Position numbers and translations under genes: made by a program. A DNA stretch of 64,000 bases from Oryza sativa Japonica Group. Lineage: Eukaryota > Streptophyta > Magnoliopsida > Poales > Poaceae. Location: positions 32,790,001 to 32,854,000 of the forward strand of contig NC_089037.1 in the NCBI RefSeq assembly GCF_034140825.1. The letters are read 5' to 3'. How positions within the stretch are numbered: position 1 is the stretch's first letter; each line of letters opens with the position of its first letter. Positions 13,590 through 25,487 of this stretch are shown piece by piece. Under the pieces are notes generated by a model. It saw only the letters and a program-made list of their open reading frames with translations, did no database searches and had not been told where the DNA came from.

Positions 13590-14075
13590 TCGACGCGCGA
13601 CGACCACTGGCACCCCAGCACCCCTTCCTCCCTAGCTTCAACCACCGCCGCCGCTCCCTCCTCCGGCTCCGGGCCGCACCACCGCCACCCCCTCCCTCCT
13701 CTGGATCCGGCTACCACCACCGCTGCCCCTACCTCCCCTGGCTCCGGCCACCGTTGTTAGCTACCTCCCTCGGCTCCGGCCACCGCTGCCGCTCTCTCCC
13801 TCGACTCCAGCCACCGCCACCGCCACTGCCCCCCTCCCTCAGCTCTCTGGCTCCGGCCACCGCCGCCGCCCCATCCCGCCGCTCTCTTGCTCCAACCACC
13901 GGCGCCTCGGCTCCGACCACCGCCGTCGCTCTCTCCCTCGGCTCCGGCCACCACCGCCACCCCCTCCCCCGCTCTCTAGCTCCGGCCACCGCCGCTGCTC
14001 TGCCCCCGCCATCGGCTCGGCCATTGCGCCTCGCGCTCTTGCAACTGATGGAGGTGGAGGGGAAGCTATCCTGTT
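13590..14075. repeat. GC-rich minisatellite-like block
   Basis: Imperfect repeats of a phrase like CTCGGCTCCGGCCACCGCC, about 30-40 bp per unit. All open frames through it are Pro/Ser/Ala or Gly/Arg runs on both strands, so they reflect repeat composition rather than a gene. It directly abuts the palindromic repeat cluster. Confidence 0.7.
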
Positions 14076-14285
14076 AGGGCAACGGTATCCCGTCTCCTAG
14101 CATTCGTGTGGAAAAAAGATAACTAGCCGTAAATTTGAGTATTCATGTTGAATCGGACAGTCGGACATTTGTTACTTTACCAAACTAAACAATCGCTAAC
14201 AAGTGATTTTGTACTGAGACTCTGTAGAAAAAACAAGCATTTACTATTACTTGGAGTACGATGAATTGGATGTGTTGTCCATCCT

Positions 14286-14712
14286 TCTTTGATTTTCCAT
14301 CTTTTGGTCTTTTTTAAAAATTTATTCTACAAATAGACTAAAAAAACTTATTTTAGGAATTAAACATTTCACGGCGCCAACTTCATTAATGTTGTGGTCC
14401 AATATAACGATGCTAATAGAGTAAGTCACTAATTTGAAGGTTGATCTGTTTATAAATATTTTTTTATTACAAATAGTTTTTTTTAAAAAAAAGTACAAAT
14501 AAACCCTCGGTGTCAACGATATTGGTGTTGTCTCTCTTTAAATTATTTAGCTTCCAACTAGGGATGAGGGGGACGATGCCAACGATCATAGATGCCGTCA
14601 TGTTGGACCGGCGCCATGAAAAAGTCCACTTTTAAAATAAGTTTTTTTATTGGTCTATTTATAGAATAAGTTTTCTAAAAGAACCAAAAGGTGAAAAACC
14701 CAGTCCATCATC
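14286..14712. mobile_element. Foldback/MITE-like element with about 100-bp inverted arms
   Basis: The left arm (about 14290-14390) reads CATCTTTTGGTCTTTTT, then TTATTCTACAAATAGACTA, then a CGGCGCCA motif. The right arm (about 14605-14710) gives the same order on the other strand. The arms are diverged (roughly four fifths alike by eye). The loop holds CAACGATATTGGTGTTGTC-type sequence. Exact ends and target duplication are not clear. Confidence 0.55.
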
Positions 14713-16189
14713 TTATGCAAATTACTACTCTTTCATCACTTAGTATAAATCTTATCTAAAAATCACTTTTATAACGAGAAACCTAAAAAATGAACATAGT
14801 AGATTTCAAGTAGGCATTTCACACCGTTCTTAGGGTTCAAGGTCATGGCTCCACATGCGTGCCGTGGCGTGTGACATCCCCGATCGATAACTTATTTAAC
14901 GATAGCTTGCACAACTCAGACGATGTTAATTAAAGATATGAGAAGCACTGTCAATTCAAGCTAACTAGCTGGGTGGCCTGCGCAATTGCGCGGCTAGCAC
15001 CTAAACAAAATCATATATTTTTAGTATGATTTTACTTAAAATTTATTAAATAGCTATCTCGTTGTCTTAAGACTTTGAAAGACCAAACCTTATCATCCCT
15101 GTGTTTATAGTTATATAGTTTTTAAACGTTACATCAGTTGCTATCCCTTACTTTTGTCATCTTCTTCTTTATTTACTTGCTCGATCTACCACTATTTTTA
15201 TTTATTCTCCTTGGAACCTTTAAAAATTGGATCAAATAATTTTTAGAGTTTATTGTCTTGTTGGGTTTCTTTTTATAAATTTTAGAAGTCTCGTCAAACG
15301 CTGCCATTATACTCCTCTATGGCCCATTCATTGTCTTTTCTTTTTATTGTCATTGGGTTTTTAAAATTTGAACATAATTATCGTCCGGGTTCATTTTTTT
15401 ACTTTCTAGAAGTCCCGCCAAACCATCAGCGGTTTTGCCATTGTACTCCTCTATGGCTCGCCCACTGCCTCCTTTTTTATTGTCATTGAGATTTTAAAAT
15501 CGAACATGATTATTATTAGTTTTTTTTTACTTTTTAGAAGTTCCAAACCTTTGAAAATTGGACCTTGTAGTCTTTAGTATATTATTAGTTGAGTTCTTTT
15601 CTTCCTTTTTCTCCTATTAATATAAGAATTTTTAGCCACCATGATGAATATGGTGACTCCTTTTAAGGTTGAGCGGCCCGCACAATTGTATGGCTAGCGT
15701 CGAAACAAAGTTATATTATTCAAAATTATATTCCCTATTGTCCCTCCACTTCCTATTCCTATGCTACCACTCCACTCGAATGTCTACCGCTACTATTCTT
15801 TATTAGGCATGTTAAATCGAATTGTCATATAATTGTGTGGTTTTAGAATCTGCTATTTCTTTTATATGCAATACATTGGTAGGTGTGTAGATTTTCTTCG
15901 TATAGTACAATTAATCTGTACCATTATAATCTAGATCTGTCATAATCTAATAGTGTAAATAGTTATTGTTTTCTTTTGTTAATATGATATTTCTAGAACT
16001 CCAAATCAAACTTGGTGATATTTTTTGCTTCTGTTAACATAATGTATATCCTCATTGTCCCTTTTTAATCTGACCTGTGGATTGATAGGATGCTTTCACA
16101 TATATACATGTTTTAAGATTAACAAACAATTAACGGTTCCATCGTTAACGACATATTTGCAAAAAAAAAGTAATTTGTGAATAAAATTT

Positions 16190-16350
16190 TTATATTTTCA
16201 AGGTTGTTTAAAAGCAAAAGCTGAAAAATACACTTCGATGAAAAAAAATCTTTAAATCAGCTTTATATTTAAAGTTGAAAATTTAAATTTTGGCTGATAA
16301 GTATAAGCATAAGTGAAAAGATGATGTCCTAAAATTATTTTAGCAAGTAA
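16190..16350 (-). repeat. Dispersed AT-rich repeat (copy 1 of 4)
   Basis: Read on the minus strand it runs CTTATACTTATCAGCCAAAA, then AATTTAAATTTTCAACTT, and is closely similar to about 59555-59755. Related copies lie at about 58860-59045 and 61300-61480. It is probably a MITE-type element lying inside the composite Helitron. Confidence 0.6.
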
Positions 16351-16547
16351 TATATAAAGCTTAATGTGTGAAGATGTGCTTTGGCCAGATGCCAACTGGT
16401 AACTCGGAAGATGCATGGTCCAACAATGGCTTGTGTGTTTACTCCTGATTAGTTTGCCATGAGCCTCTGCTTTTCACAGTAAATCTAGAGTTCTAATAAG
16501 CACAGGAGCAGAGCATGAAGGGCCGGTCAGCACTTAGCTCCTGCACA

Positions 16548-16636
16548 GCTGCAATTCTACTCTTTAACGGTTTCATTAAAGAACAGGAAAAATTCACGCG
16601 GCTGCAATCCTACTCCTTAACGGTTTCATTAAAGAA
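16548..16636. repeat. Short direct repeat, two copies, 53-bp period
   Basis: GCTGCAAT, then CTACT, then CTTAACGGTTTCATTAAAG occurs at 16548 and 16601 with few differences. Confidence 0.7.
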
Positions 16637-16890
16637 AAAAATTCCGATTCTAATCTGCCTGATTCCAAATATGAGTAGTAGATTACTATATTTCATCTAC
16701 AACTTATTATAATTTAAAAACTACAATTGCACTACATATATATAGCTATCAATCTACACCGTTATAATTTAGATCCACTACGATCTAACGGTTTAGAATT
16801 TTTCTCTCTTTCTCCGATTAATGTGAGAATTTATAGCCCCCACAACAAACGTAATGTCTTCTTTCAAGGTTGTCTTAATAATATAATAGA

Positions 16891-17636
16891 TAGATTAATG
16901 CAAAGAGGAATAGTGTGCAGAATGTCTTATGATTGCTACACATGAGAACCAATAACTTTCATCTCGCAGAGTATCTAACAAATGGTTAGTACTATAACAG
17001 ATGGCCACGAGATCATCTCATTGTGTCCGGCCATATATATAAAATAGAGAACGCTCTACTAACTCCCTTTACATGCCATGTTCTTGTTGCCTACCACTTG
17101 AATGAAAATACTGGTGTGCCCTGTTTTATATGACATCCAGACGGCAGACAAGTTTTGAACAATTGAACCGTGCCAAATTTTGGTTTGATTTCCATGCGCT
17201 TCTTAAATTAGGCACACACAAGCCATGCCATGCCATGCCATGCCAATACCATGGCCAATCTGCAGCTTTGGACACAGTACCATCACGTTATTACAAACTG
17301 CCCATCCCTAATGTACACGAGGACAAAACCAGCATTGCTTTGCTCCCCATCCGGCAATGGCTGCCACCATGGAAGAAGGCCCAGCTTCTCCAGGGTCAGC
17401 TATTGCAGAGTGTACATCACTCACTGCTCCTCTTGCTCTTCCTTGGGTTGTGAATTGATGGATTGGTGCTCCTGCCATCTTTTCACAAGCCACCACATGG
17501 CATGTCCAAGTCAATCCATCCATGATTGGCCACTGCATCACATGATGATTAAAGTATTAATCACATCTCACCCTGCACCAAAATCCTGAGTAAGCATTTT
17601 CATGTTACATTACTGTTCACCCTATTCCCACTATAG
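16891..17636. other. Spacer with no recognised gene
   Basis: Includes a short (CCATG)n run near 17222-17242. Overlapping frames at 17130-17589 on both strands do not resemble a protein. Confidence 0.4.
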
Positions 17637-17672
17637 TACTCCCTCTATCCCATAATATAAGAGATTTTGATA
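17637..17672. mobile_element. Partial Stowaway MITE terminus
   Basis: CTCCCTCTATCCCATAATAT, then AAGAGATTTTGA, is a Stowaway-type end. It is cut off by the TA of the complete element that follows, suggesting one MITE inserted into another or a tandem end. Confidence 0.6.
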
Positions 17673-17907
17673 CTCCCTCCGTTCTATAATATAAGAAATT
17701 TTAACAATTTACTTACACTGTTTGACCACTCGTTTTACTCAAAAAATTTGTGCAAATATAAAAAACGAAAAGTTGTGCTTAAAATACTTTGAATAATAAA
17801 GTAAGTCAAAAAAATAAATAATAATTCCAATTTTTTTTGAAATAAGACGAATGCTCAAACAGTACAAGCAAAATGTCAAAATCCCTTATATTAGTAGACG
17901 GAGGGAG
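17673..17907. mobile_element. Stowaway MITE (235 bp)
   Basis: Terminal inverted repeats CTCCCTCCGTTCTATAATAT and its diverged complement ending GACGGAGGGAG, flanked by TA on both sides. AT-rich and noncoding; mobilised by mariner-type transposases. Confidence 0.9.
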
Positions 17908-18640
17908 TACTACTAGTACTTCTACTACTCTCATCAGTGATTAAGTTAAATCACTGTGCAAACAGCAAGATTGAGAGTGTTGAAAAAAAAGATTCATTTT
18001 TGCTTTACCGACAAGAACAAGACTGGCAGTCCAGACAGACATGCTCGTAGTCACAGGGCGTGTGTGATGGAGCTTGGAATCTTGATTTCCAATGTCAAAT
18101 GTCACATGGAGATGGAGTAGACTATGCTTTGCCCCTTTGCTTGCTTGCCACTGGCACATGCAAATGCATCTCATTTGCTGCATCGTTGCATTGCATGCAT
18201 GGATCTTCTTGAGATCCCAAAAGATGCATGTGTGTGTGCACTGCAGAGACAGCTCTTTCTTTCTATCAAATCCATCGGTATCCATCCGTCCGTCCATCTC
18301 ATTTTTTTGGGTCTCTCCAAAACCCAAGGTCTCTGCTTCTGCTCTCTTGGTCTTGGCCAGCGAGCCCGGGTGTTGTTGTGTTCTTTATTGCAAGGTCAAA
18401 AGACACGCGAATCCAATGTCTTTTTTTGGGAGCAAAGGTCCACGACCACCATGGATACTACTGATAGTTGGATACTGTTGGATATACTCTTTGATGCAAA
18501 GATGCTACCATTAGCTGATGATTAATCACCACGGTGGTCTAACTTTCACAGCCTCTTTTCAGCTTTTTACCGACGAGTGCATTGCACTGTTGCTGTGTTA
18601 GGTGTTCTTGGCCATTACTACTACTACGAGTGCATAGTAC
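17908..18640. other. Spacer with no recognised gene
   Basis: Several overlapping open frames of 60-140 codons, but none resembles a known protein and no splice-consistent model is evident. Confidence 0.4.
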
Positions 18641-18643
18641 TAC

Positions 18644-19542
18644 GGCCCCGTTTGGTAGGGCTCCAAACTCCAACTCCCAGCTCCAAACTCCTACTCCAGT
18701 TGGAGCTAGCTCCTATTGGAGTTACAGACCCATCAAAAGTGTTTGGCAAACTTTTAGCTCCAGATCTGAAAAAAAAAGAAAAAAAAAAGAATCCCCGCCG
18801 CCAAGCGGCACGCCGCCGTCAGCCGGCCAGCCCCCGCGCCGCCGCCAGCCGGCCAGCCCCCGCGTCGCCGCCAAGCCCACGCGCTGCCGCTGAGCCCGCG
18901 CGCCGCCGGCCAGCCCCCGTGCCGCCGCCAGGTCGCGCGCTGCCGGCTAGCCCCTGCGCCGCCGCCCGCCGACCAGCCCCCGCGCCGCCGCCAAGCCCAC
19001 GCGCTGCCGCTGAGCCCGCGCGCCGCCGGCCAGCCCCCGTGCCGCCGCCAGGTCGCGCGCTGCCGGCTAGCCCCTGCGCCGCCGCCCGCCGACCAGCCCC
19101 CGCGTCGCCGCCGAGCCCGCGCACCGTCGGCCAGCCCCCGCGCTGCCGACCTCGCACGCCTCCGCCGAGCCCGCGCGCCGCCGCTAGCCCGCACGCCGCC
19201 GCCGAGCCCGTGCTCCGCCGCCGCCAGCCTGCCCGCCGCCGGTTGCCGCCGAATCTTGCCGGAGAAGATGGGAGAGGAGAGAGAGGATGGGAGGAGGAGG
19301 AGGAGTTTAGGGGTAGTTCAATGGCATTTCTGTGTAAATACATCAAAATTTAAAAGGGTAGTGGGTCTTTTGAAGTGGAGTGGAGCTGTGGAGCAGCAAA
19401 AACCCAGCTCCATCCCCGTAGTACAAATTTGTGGAGCTGCTCTGCCAACTCCGCTCCAAAAAACAAAGAATTTGTACCGTTTGGCACAGCTCCAGCTCTA
19501 GGTAAGTTGGAGTTGGGAGCTGGAGCTGTGCCAAACGGGGCC
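18644..19542. mobile_element. PIF/Harbinger-like non-autonomous element (899 bp) with GC-rich filler
   Basis: Ends GGCCCCGTTTGGTAGGGCTC and, inverted, GGCCCCGTTTGGCACAGCTC, flanked by a 3-bp TAC duplication (18641-18643, 19543-19545). Subterminal arms are rich in CTCCAGCTCC. Between them about 500 bp is extremely GC-rich, with a perfect 120-bp tandem duplication. No transposase is present. The superfamily is assigned from the 3-bp duplication and terminal sequence. Confidence 0.75.
18850..19100. repeat. 120-bp tandem duplication, two units
   Basis: The segment starting CCGCCAAGCCCACGCGCTGC is repeated with a period of exactly 120 bp; 18901-18960 equals 19021-19080 base for base. Degenerate further units lie on both sides (GCCGGCCAGCCCCCGCG phrase). 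Confidence 0.9.
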
Positions 19543-19545
19543 TAC

Positions 19546-20734
19546 GTTCATGAAGAGTTCCATCATGTAATAGGAGCATGTGCCTTTAAGGTGTAAATAA
19601 ACCAGCTCACGAATGTATTTAGTGTCAATGTGTCATGACCTGGTCACCAGATCTTGTGAAGTCTCAAGAACAGTAACCTACCCAACTCACCCTTGAACAG
19701 CTACAGTATCAAGGGGAGACAGAAGTGCTGAAAAATATGAATGCATTTGTCATCTGAGTATGCTGTCATTAATGCTAACCGGTTTCTCGACGCAGAAAAA
19801 ACAGTACAGTACTTGGTTTTCAAGCAAGCTGCACCAATGAACATCTCATCCCCAAATATTTTACTGTACATAAGCAGTTACTGTACTCCAAAGTAAAAAA
19901 AACCGTGTCAGAAGGAAGATTTGACGCAGAAAACCATACGCTTTGATGACAGAAAGCCTCCAAACCCATCACAATTACCAACACAAACACACGTCGCTTT
20001 GCTTTAAAGTGACCAAACCGCCAGCATAATCTACTCCTGCCTGCGACTGCGAGAAGAACACGGCGTATCTCACACACGCACACCGGCCGCGAATCCTGGG
20101 CTTGCTTCGCTTCTCCCGTAGCAAAAGCGGAGCGAAGGGTCAGTGCTGCTACGTGCGGCTAATCTTTTTACTCATTTTTTACACGGCGATTGAGACAGAG
20201 AAACGCGAGAAGAGAAAGAAATCTAAAGAGAAAGGTTACACGAGAAGAGCCAAAGGGAAAGCCAGATACCTTGTGTGGCTTTGCTGCTGCTGCTGCTGCT
20301 GCACGCAAGACGCAACGGAAGAAAATGGCAGGAAAAAGAGAGGGGAAAAGCGGCGAAAGGCCGAGTTTCGCAGCCATCTTTTGTGCCAGAAAGACGAGCG
20401 TTTTGTGGATAAATTTGCTGGTAGTAAACAGGATCGTGCGTGCGTGGGCTCTGGGACTTGGGATGCCGACGCTTCGGATACGTGGTGGTGGCACTTGGTA
20501 CAGTGCGAGAGAACTCTCCAAAGCGGCATTGGATTCGACGGCCACCAGCGCCCACCGGCGACTTCCTTTGAGTTCATCCTTTCATGAATCATGATCACCC
20601 ATGACACTAGTTGACGGCAAAAGAAATACTAATACTAATAAAAAGAAAGGCGTCAAAAGTCAAAGCTGAGGAATTGAACTGCTTTTGGTGCAATTTGTAC
20701 TACTACTACTGCTGTACTCCAAGTGTATGAATTA
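19546..20734. other. Spacer with no recognised gene
   Basis: Contains a (GCT)n run at about 20281-20301 and overlapping frames of 110-160 codons on both strands (20102-20607). None matches a family I know. A first exon of an unrecognised or noncoding transcript is possible but not supported. Confidence 0.4.
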
Positions 20735-20854
20735 GGCTGTGTTTAGTTCAGCGCAAAGTTTAGATTTTAGTTGAAATTGGAGATAATATGACTGAAAAGT
20801 TTGTGTATGACAGGTTGATGTGATGGAAAAGGAACTTTGGATCTAAACACAGCC
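20735..20854. mobile_element. Tourist-like MITE (120 bp)
   Basis: Inverted ends GGCTGTGTTTAG and CTAAACACAGCC, flanked by TTA on both sides (20732-20734, 20855-20857). Typical of PIF/Harbinger-derived Tourist elements. Confidence 0.9.
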
Positions 20855-20857
20855 TTA

Positions 20858-21823
20858 GTAGTATGAAGTATGAATTAGTAGTATGAAGTATCACTATCAC
20901 GTTCCCAAATGTGGCAATAGGAAGCGTCAAATCATTTGCAAATGTGCCTCCTCGGAAGGGAGGACGGAACACCGAACACGATCTCTCAACTGTAGCTCAT
21001 CAAAACGTCCACTGTTACGTCTGCTCCACCGAGTACAGTAACAAGAACAGGACATTGTCTCAATCAGAAGAACGTCATGGTCCTGCAGAAGTTTATCGCC
21101 ATGGTCCAGCAGAAGTTTTTGCCTGGAAGCGTTTGGCAAAGCGAGCAGACGCTCTCTGGCTCCCTGCACGCCCATTCCATAGACGGGCACACACTACACA
21201 CAGAACACAGAGGCATTCACTTCGCCTACCAACCTTCTTCAGTTCAGATACACACGGGTAAATGAAGATGATAAATGCGTCCTGGCACGCAGTGACGGTG
21301 TACCCCTCCCTCATGTCAGCCTCTCACTTTTGCATATACACCACCATGTTGGGCAGAGAGACGCTTGATGAGTATAGGTAGGTACATGCAGTAGTAGTAC
21401 AGTACTCCACTATCCCGAAAGGTATGTGTAAAGTTCAGGGTATTTATTGAACCCTGTCTCGGCGAACACATTTGGACAAAATCGACCGGAAATCCTCCAA
21501 CGGCTGTATCTGCATAAACAACAGAGCTACTACAGTCGACGTTTGCAAGTGCCAAACAATGAACAGTATCGTATTGCAACTTGCAAGAAACGAATTCTTC
21601 TATCGGAACATTTCTACGACTATGGTTACAACCATTTCTCTTACTTATAAACACTAGCAGCAGATACGCACCTCGAATGAGTGCGTGCTCCTTTGTCTAC
21701 GTTAGCATCATCTACTCATCTACACAAGAGTTCATGAATGGGATAACAACTGCAGACTAAGCTGGTTAATCTGATCGATGCTTTGCATTACCAAAATTGC
21801 AGTGTAGAGTAAGTTTCAGAAGC
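20858..21823. other. Spacer and 3' region of the DUF616 gene
   Basis: No gene or clear repeat recognised. Confidence 0.4.
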
Positions 21824-24800
21824 TCATCTTCGCTCCCTGGCAAGAGGCTTCGCCTTGCGCCTATGCCCGAAGCTGTTAACAAGGTCTTTGCGGGCGCACA
21901 CCGGGAACAGGTGGACACCAGGCATCCTTAGACGCCTCAGCACATAAGGGAAGCTCAGCTGATCCCGGGACGTGAACCTAACCACTTCGTTGAACCAAAG
22001 GCACATGAAGAGGTTGGTCAAAGGGGCATGATCCCTCACAATAACTGAAGCTTCTGCGAGAGCTGTAAAAAAGGGCAGAAAATTCATTAACTAACTTATC
22101 AGTTCAGAGGACCACTTGCAATTGCAAGGACATATCTGTTCATTTCGGACAAGTATGATTTGAGGCGAAACATTATGTTACTTTGGGCGGTGGTTCTGGT
22201 TCTACTTAGCCCACCTGTGGGGTAACTGGGCTTTAGACATGCCGTGTCCTGTATCACTGCCTCACTGGACTGGACACTGGTTCAAGTGCAGAAAGGAGCT
22301 CGCTTTTATGCTAAACGCATGCAGCCTGGCCAACTTTATAGCTTATGCTTTTTGCACAACTACAGCTGTGCAGTAACACCAACCAAAGTTATCTACAACA
22401 CCGGCTGTTATTCTACTTATTTAAGTGAGCCCCAGCATTTTAATTTCCTGGCCCACACTGTAAATGCTATAGAAATGACTTCTCACATAAAGGGCCTGTT
22501 TGGCACAGCTCCAGCTCCACCCCTCCTGGAGCTGGAGTTCAGCCAAACAGTTTCAGCTCCACCAAAACTGGGAGTAGAGCTGGGTGGAGCTCTTTCACAA
22601 AATGAACTAAAGTATATGAATGGCAAACCATCTTATGTTACACGATAGAAAGATCACTAACTGGGACATGAGGAAGAACATAACCTAAGAATCTGAATTC
22701 TGAAGGTGATTAGTATTGAATTAAGACTTAGTTGAGTGTGAGTAGTGTTTAAAGATGGTGATCCAACGAAAAAAAAAAATAGCTACATAGCCATGTAGAA
22801 GTTGCTGTATATCGATATGTGAACTAAAAAAACCAAATTGGAAAAAAAAACATTAGATCAGTGCCAATCAAAATTGGAATATTATACAAATGCAAGACAT
22901 GGTACAACTGTAAGAAGGAAATAAAAATAGGCACACCAAAAGAAGACTAGAAGCGAACCTTTCTTTCCATTGAATCGTTTTTCATCTGGAATGCCATCTT
23001 GTCGGTATTGATCCAATTGTATTTTAACTTCTTCCGGAGTTGCCTTGTGCTTCTTAACAATTGCTTTACCTTCATCATACAAACTACTCCTAGCTCCATG
23101 TTCAGATAATGCTAAAGAAGAGTTTGAACGCCACAGAAGGGCTTCAAGGACTCCAAGTGGATCTCTCCGAAACTGAGATTTTGAATCCACCCAAATTGAG
23201 TATCTTGCCATAGGGAAAAGGCGATGACTTATCAGCTGAAGAGAAAAAAAAAATCACCAAAACGGAAATCAGCTTTGCAAAATGAATATCCTACATTGAC
23301 ATCATCAAAACTAAGATATTCCTACGATAAGCTCCCTCAGAATCTTTCTTTTCACGGACTACCAGAATATGAAAAAAAAAACTGAATATGAAGAGTTGAG
23401 CCAATATTATCCTGCAGCTAAGAAGATAATTTACACATAGTTTTCAAATGATACCTTGGGAATTTTCCCATTCAATCGTTGATCTGAGAAAGGAAGATCT
23501 CTCACAAGAATAATCCGCCAAAGGCCAATCATGAGGTTTTCACCAATCTTGTTCCCTTCCTCCTCTTGAGCTGCACGAGTGACTTCATCCCAGAATGCAA
23601 CATAGCAAACCTAGAAAAACACTAAGTGCCTATGAAGTATGAACAAACCTGAAAGGACCAGAATAAACTAACATCGAACAAAAGACAATAGCAAACCTTC
23701 TTTATAGATACTTCTGTCATTCCTATTGGCTGGTGAAGGTCATCCCCTCCACCAAATGCACAAGTGGCCACAACGACACTACAAGACCTCATATAATCTT
23801 TATCAACATCAGAAACTTTGAACCCTCCATTTTCGTTATAGAAGCCACAATGCAAAGTTGTGAGTTCCTTCATCTGTAGAAGTCAGTGTAAAGCATAACA
23901 TGAGAGTGGTAGGTAATAAACAATATTGCCGTAATTCTATTGCACGTCATGTAGCACCAATTCTGATGAAGTTTCAGAGCAACTAAAACACAGTTTGCAT
24001 AATTTTCAAGAACAAAATAAGGCCAAAACAAAACCTTGAAACTTTCTTCTCTTTCATTTAGAGTCTGGTATCCTGTGAATGAGTTAAAACGTGATATCTC
24101 TGTTCGAGATGAATCATCATCACCAAGATGCAGCAGACTGGACTTGTACACCACTTTCTGGACTGACAGATTTTGTTCAGGAACTTCAGGAAGTTCCAGA
24201 TTCTGCAACTTCTCAGGACCAAGAATCTTCAAGCATGCTGTCAATGCAACATCACTGATTCGTTAGCAAATCATGTGTTTTTAACAACCACATTTTATCG
24301 AAGTGTAAATGAACAAAAGCAGCCAAAGGAAATGGAAATTAAATTTACAATGATCAGAAGAATACATGGGGTAGAAATGCTATCAGATAAGAGATTGCAG
24401 GTGCAGTTTATCCTCTTTTATGGAATTCCCTCCTCCCTAAATTAGTAAATCAGGGCATCAGCAGCATCAGCTAGACACTAGGTTATAGTCAAGCTGAAAT
24501 TTATCTCAAGCCTTGGAAACCCAGATACTTAAAACAAGTATTGGTCAAAATCTTGATCTAGGAAAGCTATAAATACTAGTAGTAGAAATTTACCAGTACT
24601 ACTGTGCAGTAGTACCATGAAGAACCCATCTAGTTGATTGATGTTGTTTCAGTGAAACCCTCCATCAACTCCTCATCTCTAAAACTGAACAATGCACACT
24701 CAAGTCGACTCAAGAGAATGAGCTTGACATTCCTCCAGTCACAACCTACCGCATTTCATGCTTAAGTCGGGACTCCATACTTCACATTGATGAGCTTAGT

Positions 24801-25487
24801 CATTCTGTTAGATACTTATTGACCAACTTGCAATTATTTACCACGTTAGAGCCGCTAGGCAATACATTGCAAATAGACACCATTGACAACACATAATGCA
24901 AAGCAGAAATAAACATAATCTCTTTAACTATTCGAGTATTTTATAAAAGTACAGTCAGACTAAGCAGGTCAACATTATACTCTGCTGCTACGACCATTGC
25001 CTAATTAAAAACTATTTTCACTACAATACAAACTGAGATGTCAATATAATACAGTATATATCCACAGTTCACATCCAAACATCGTTGAATCCGAGTATCA
25101 AACGAACAGCCAAACTAAGACGAAGTTTTATCCACGCCAATTTAGGGTTTAAGGATCGGGCATAAACTCACGCTTCCGGGCGCCATCGGCGGCGCGGACG
25201 GCGCCGGTGTGGTCGACGCGGGTAAGGTTGGCCGCCGGAGGCGGCGTGGGGGAGGACGGGGAGAGGCGGTAGGACTCGTAGAGGAGGAGGGAGACGGCGA
25301 GGGTGGCGAGGAGGAGCGGGGCGCACAGCCGCGCGGCGCGGCGGAGGAGGCGGCGCCGCGCGGCGGAGGCCGGGTGGCGGTGGCGCTTGCGGCGGACGCG
25401 GACCCGCACCCTCCCCGAGGCCTCCTCGTCGTCGGAGACGGAGATGGAGATGCCGTGGATCAGCGACGACGACGATGACGGCGACAT
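21824..25487 (-). CDS. DUF616 (TOD1/MUCI70-like) type II membrane protein, 455 aa, 6 exons
   Basis: Coding exons: 25487-25172, 24237-24035, 23873-23697, 23610-23455, 23235-22959, 22062-21824; GT/AG and phase are consistent (1368 bp with stop). The start MSPSSSSSLIHG is preferred; an upstream in-frame Met at 25646 would add a low-complexity leader. A basic stretch (residues 26-53) precedes one membrane helix (about 54-72), so the C-terminal domain should face the Golgi or ER lumen. DUF616 motifs: HCGFYNENGGF, VVVATCAFGGGDDLHQPIGM, SHRLFPMARYSIWVDSK, and VRDHAPLTNLFMCLWFNEV. Relatives include Arabidopsis TOD1, described as an alkaline ceramidase, and MUCI70, a putative pectin glycosyltransferase, so the enzymatic role is uncertain. 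Intron 5 carries a palindromic transposon fragment. Confidence 0.88.
22494..22600. mobile_element. Palindromic fragment related to the 18.6 kb element, in intron 5 of the DUF616 gene
   Basis: CTGTTTGGC at 22496-22504 pairs with GCCAAACAG at 22542-22550. Between them AGCTCCAGCTCCA and TGGAGCTGGAGTT also pair, making a hairpin of about 55 bp. Further CAGCTCCACC/GGTGGAGCT repeats follow. The sequence is like the termini of the element at 18644-19542, without its filler. Confidence 0.6.

Larger units (their letters stand above)
14965..16890 (-). mobile_element. Composite Helitron (1926 bp) with internal termini
   Basis: On the minus strand the outer start is TCTATTATATTATTAAG at 16890 with A before it. 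The outer end is the hairpin GCCGCGCAATTGCGCAGGC, a spacer, and CTAG at 14965, followed by T. Inside, at about 15670-15695, lies a second Helitron-like 3' hairpin lacking CTAG. It is joined to a second 5'-type segment (about 15615-15668, with the AATATAAGAATTTTTAGCCACCA motif). A third diverged 5'-type segment lies near 15975-16010. So at least two related units are stacked head to tail. There is no Rep/helicase frame. Confidence 0.7.

Noticed and set aside
18577-19353. 258-codon Pro/Ala/Arg-rich frame
   Set aside because: It lies inside the transposon filler with a 120-bp tandem repeat; similar long frames exist on the other strand. Composition artefact.
20102-20607. Four overlapping frames of 110-161 codons around a GCT run
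   Set aside because: No frame shows a domain, a preferred codon pattern or splice-consistent neighbours; left as spacer.
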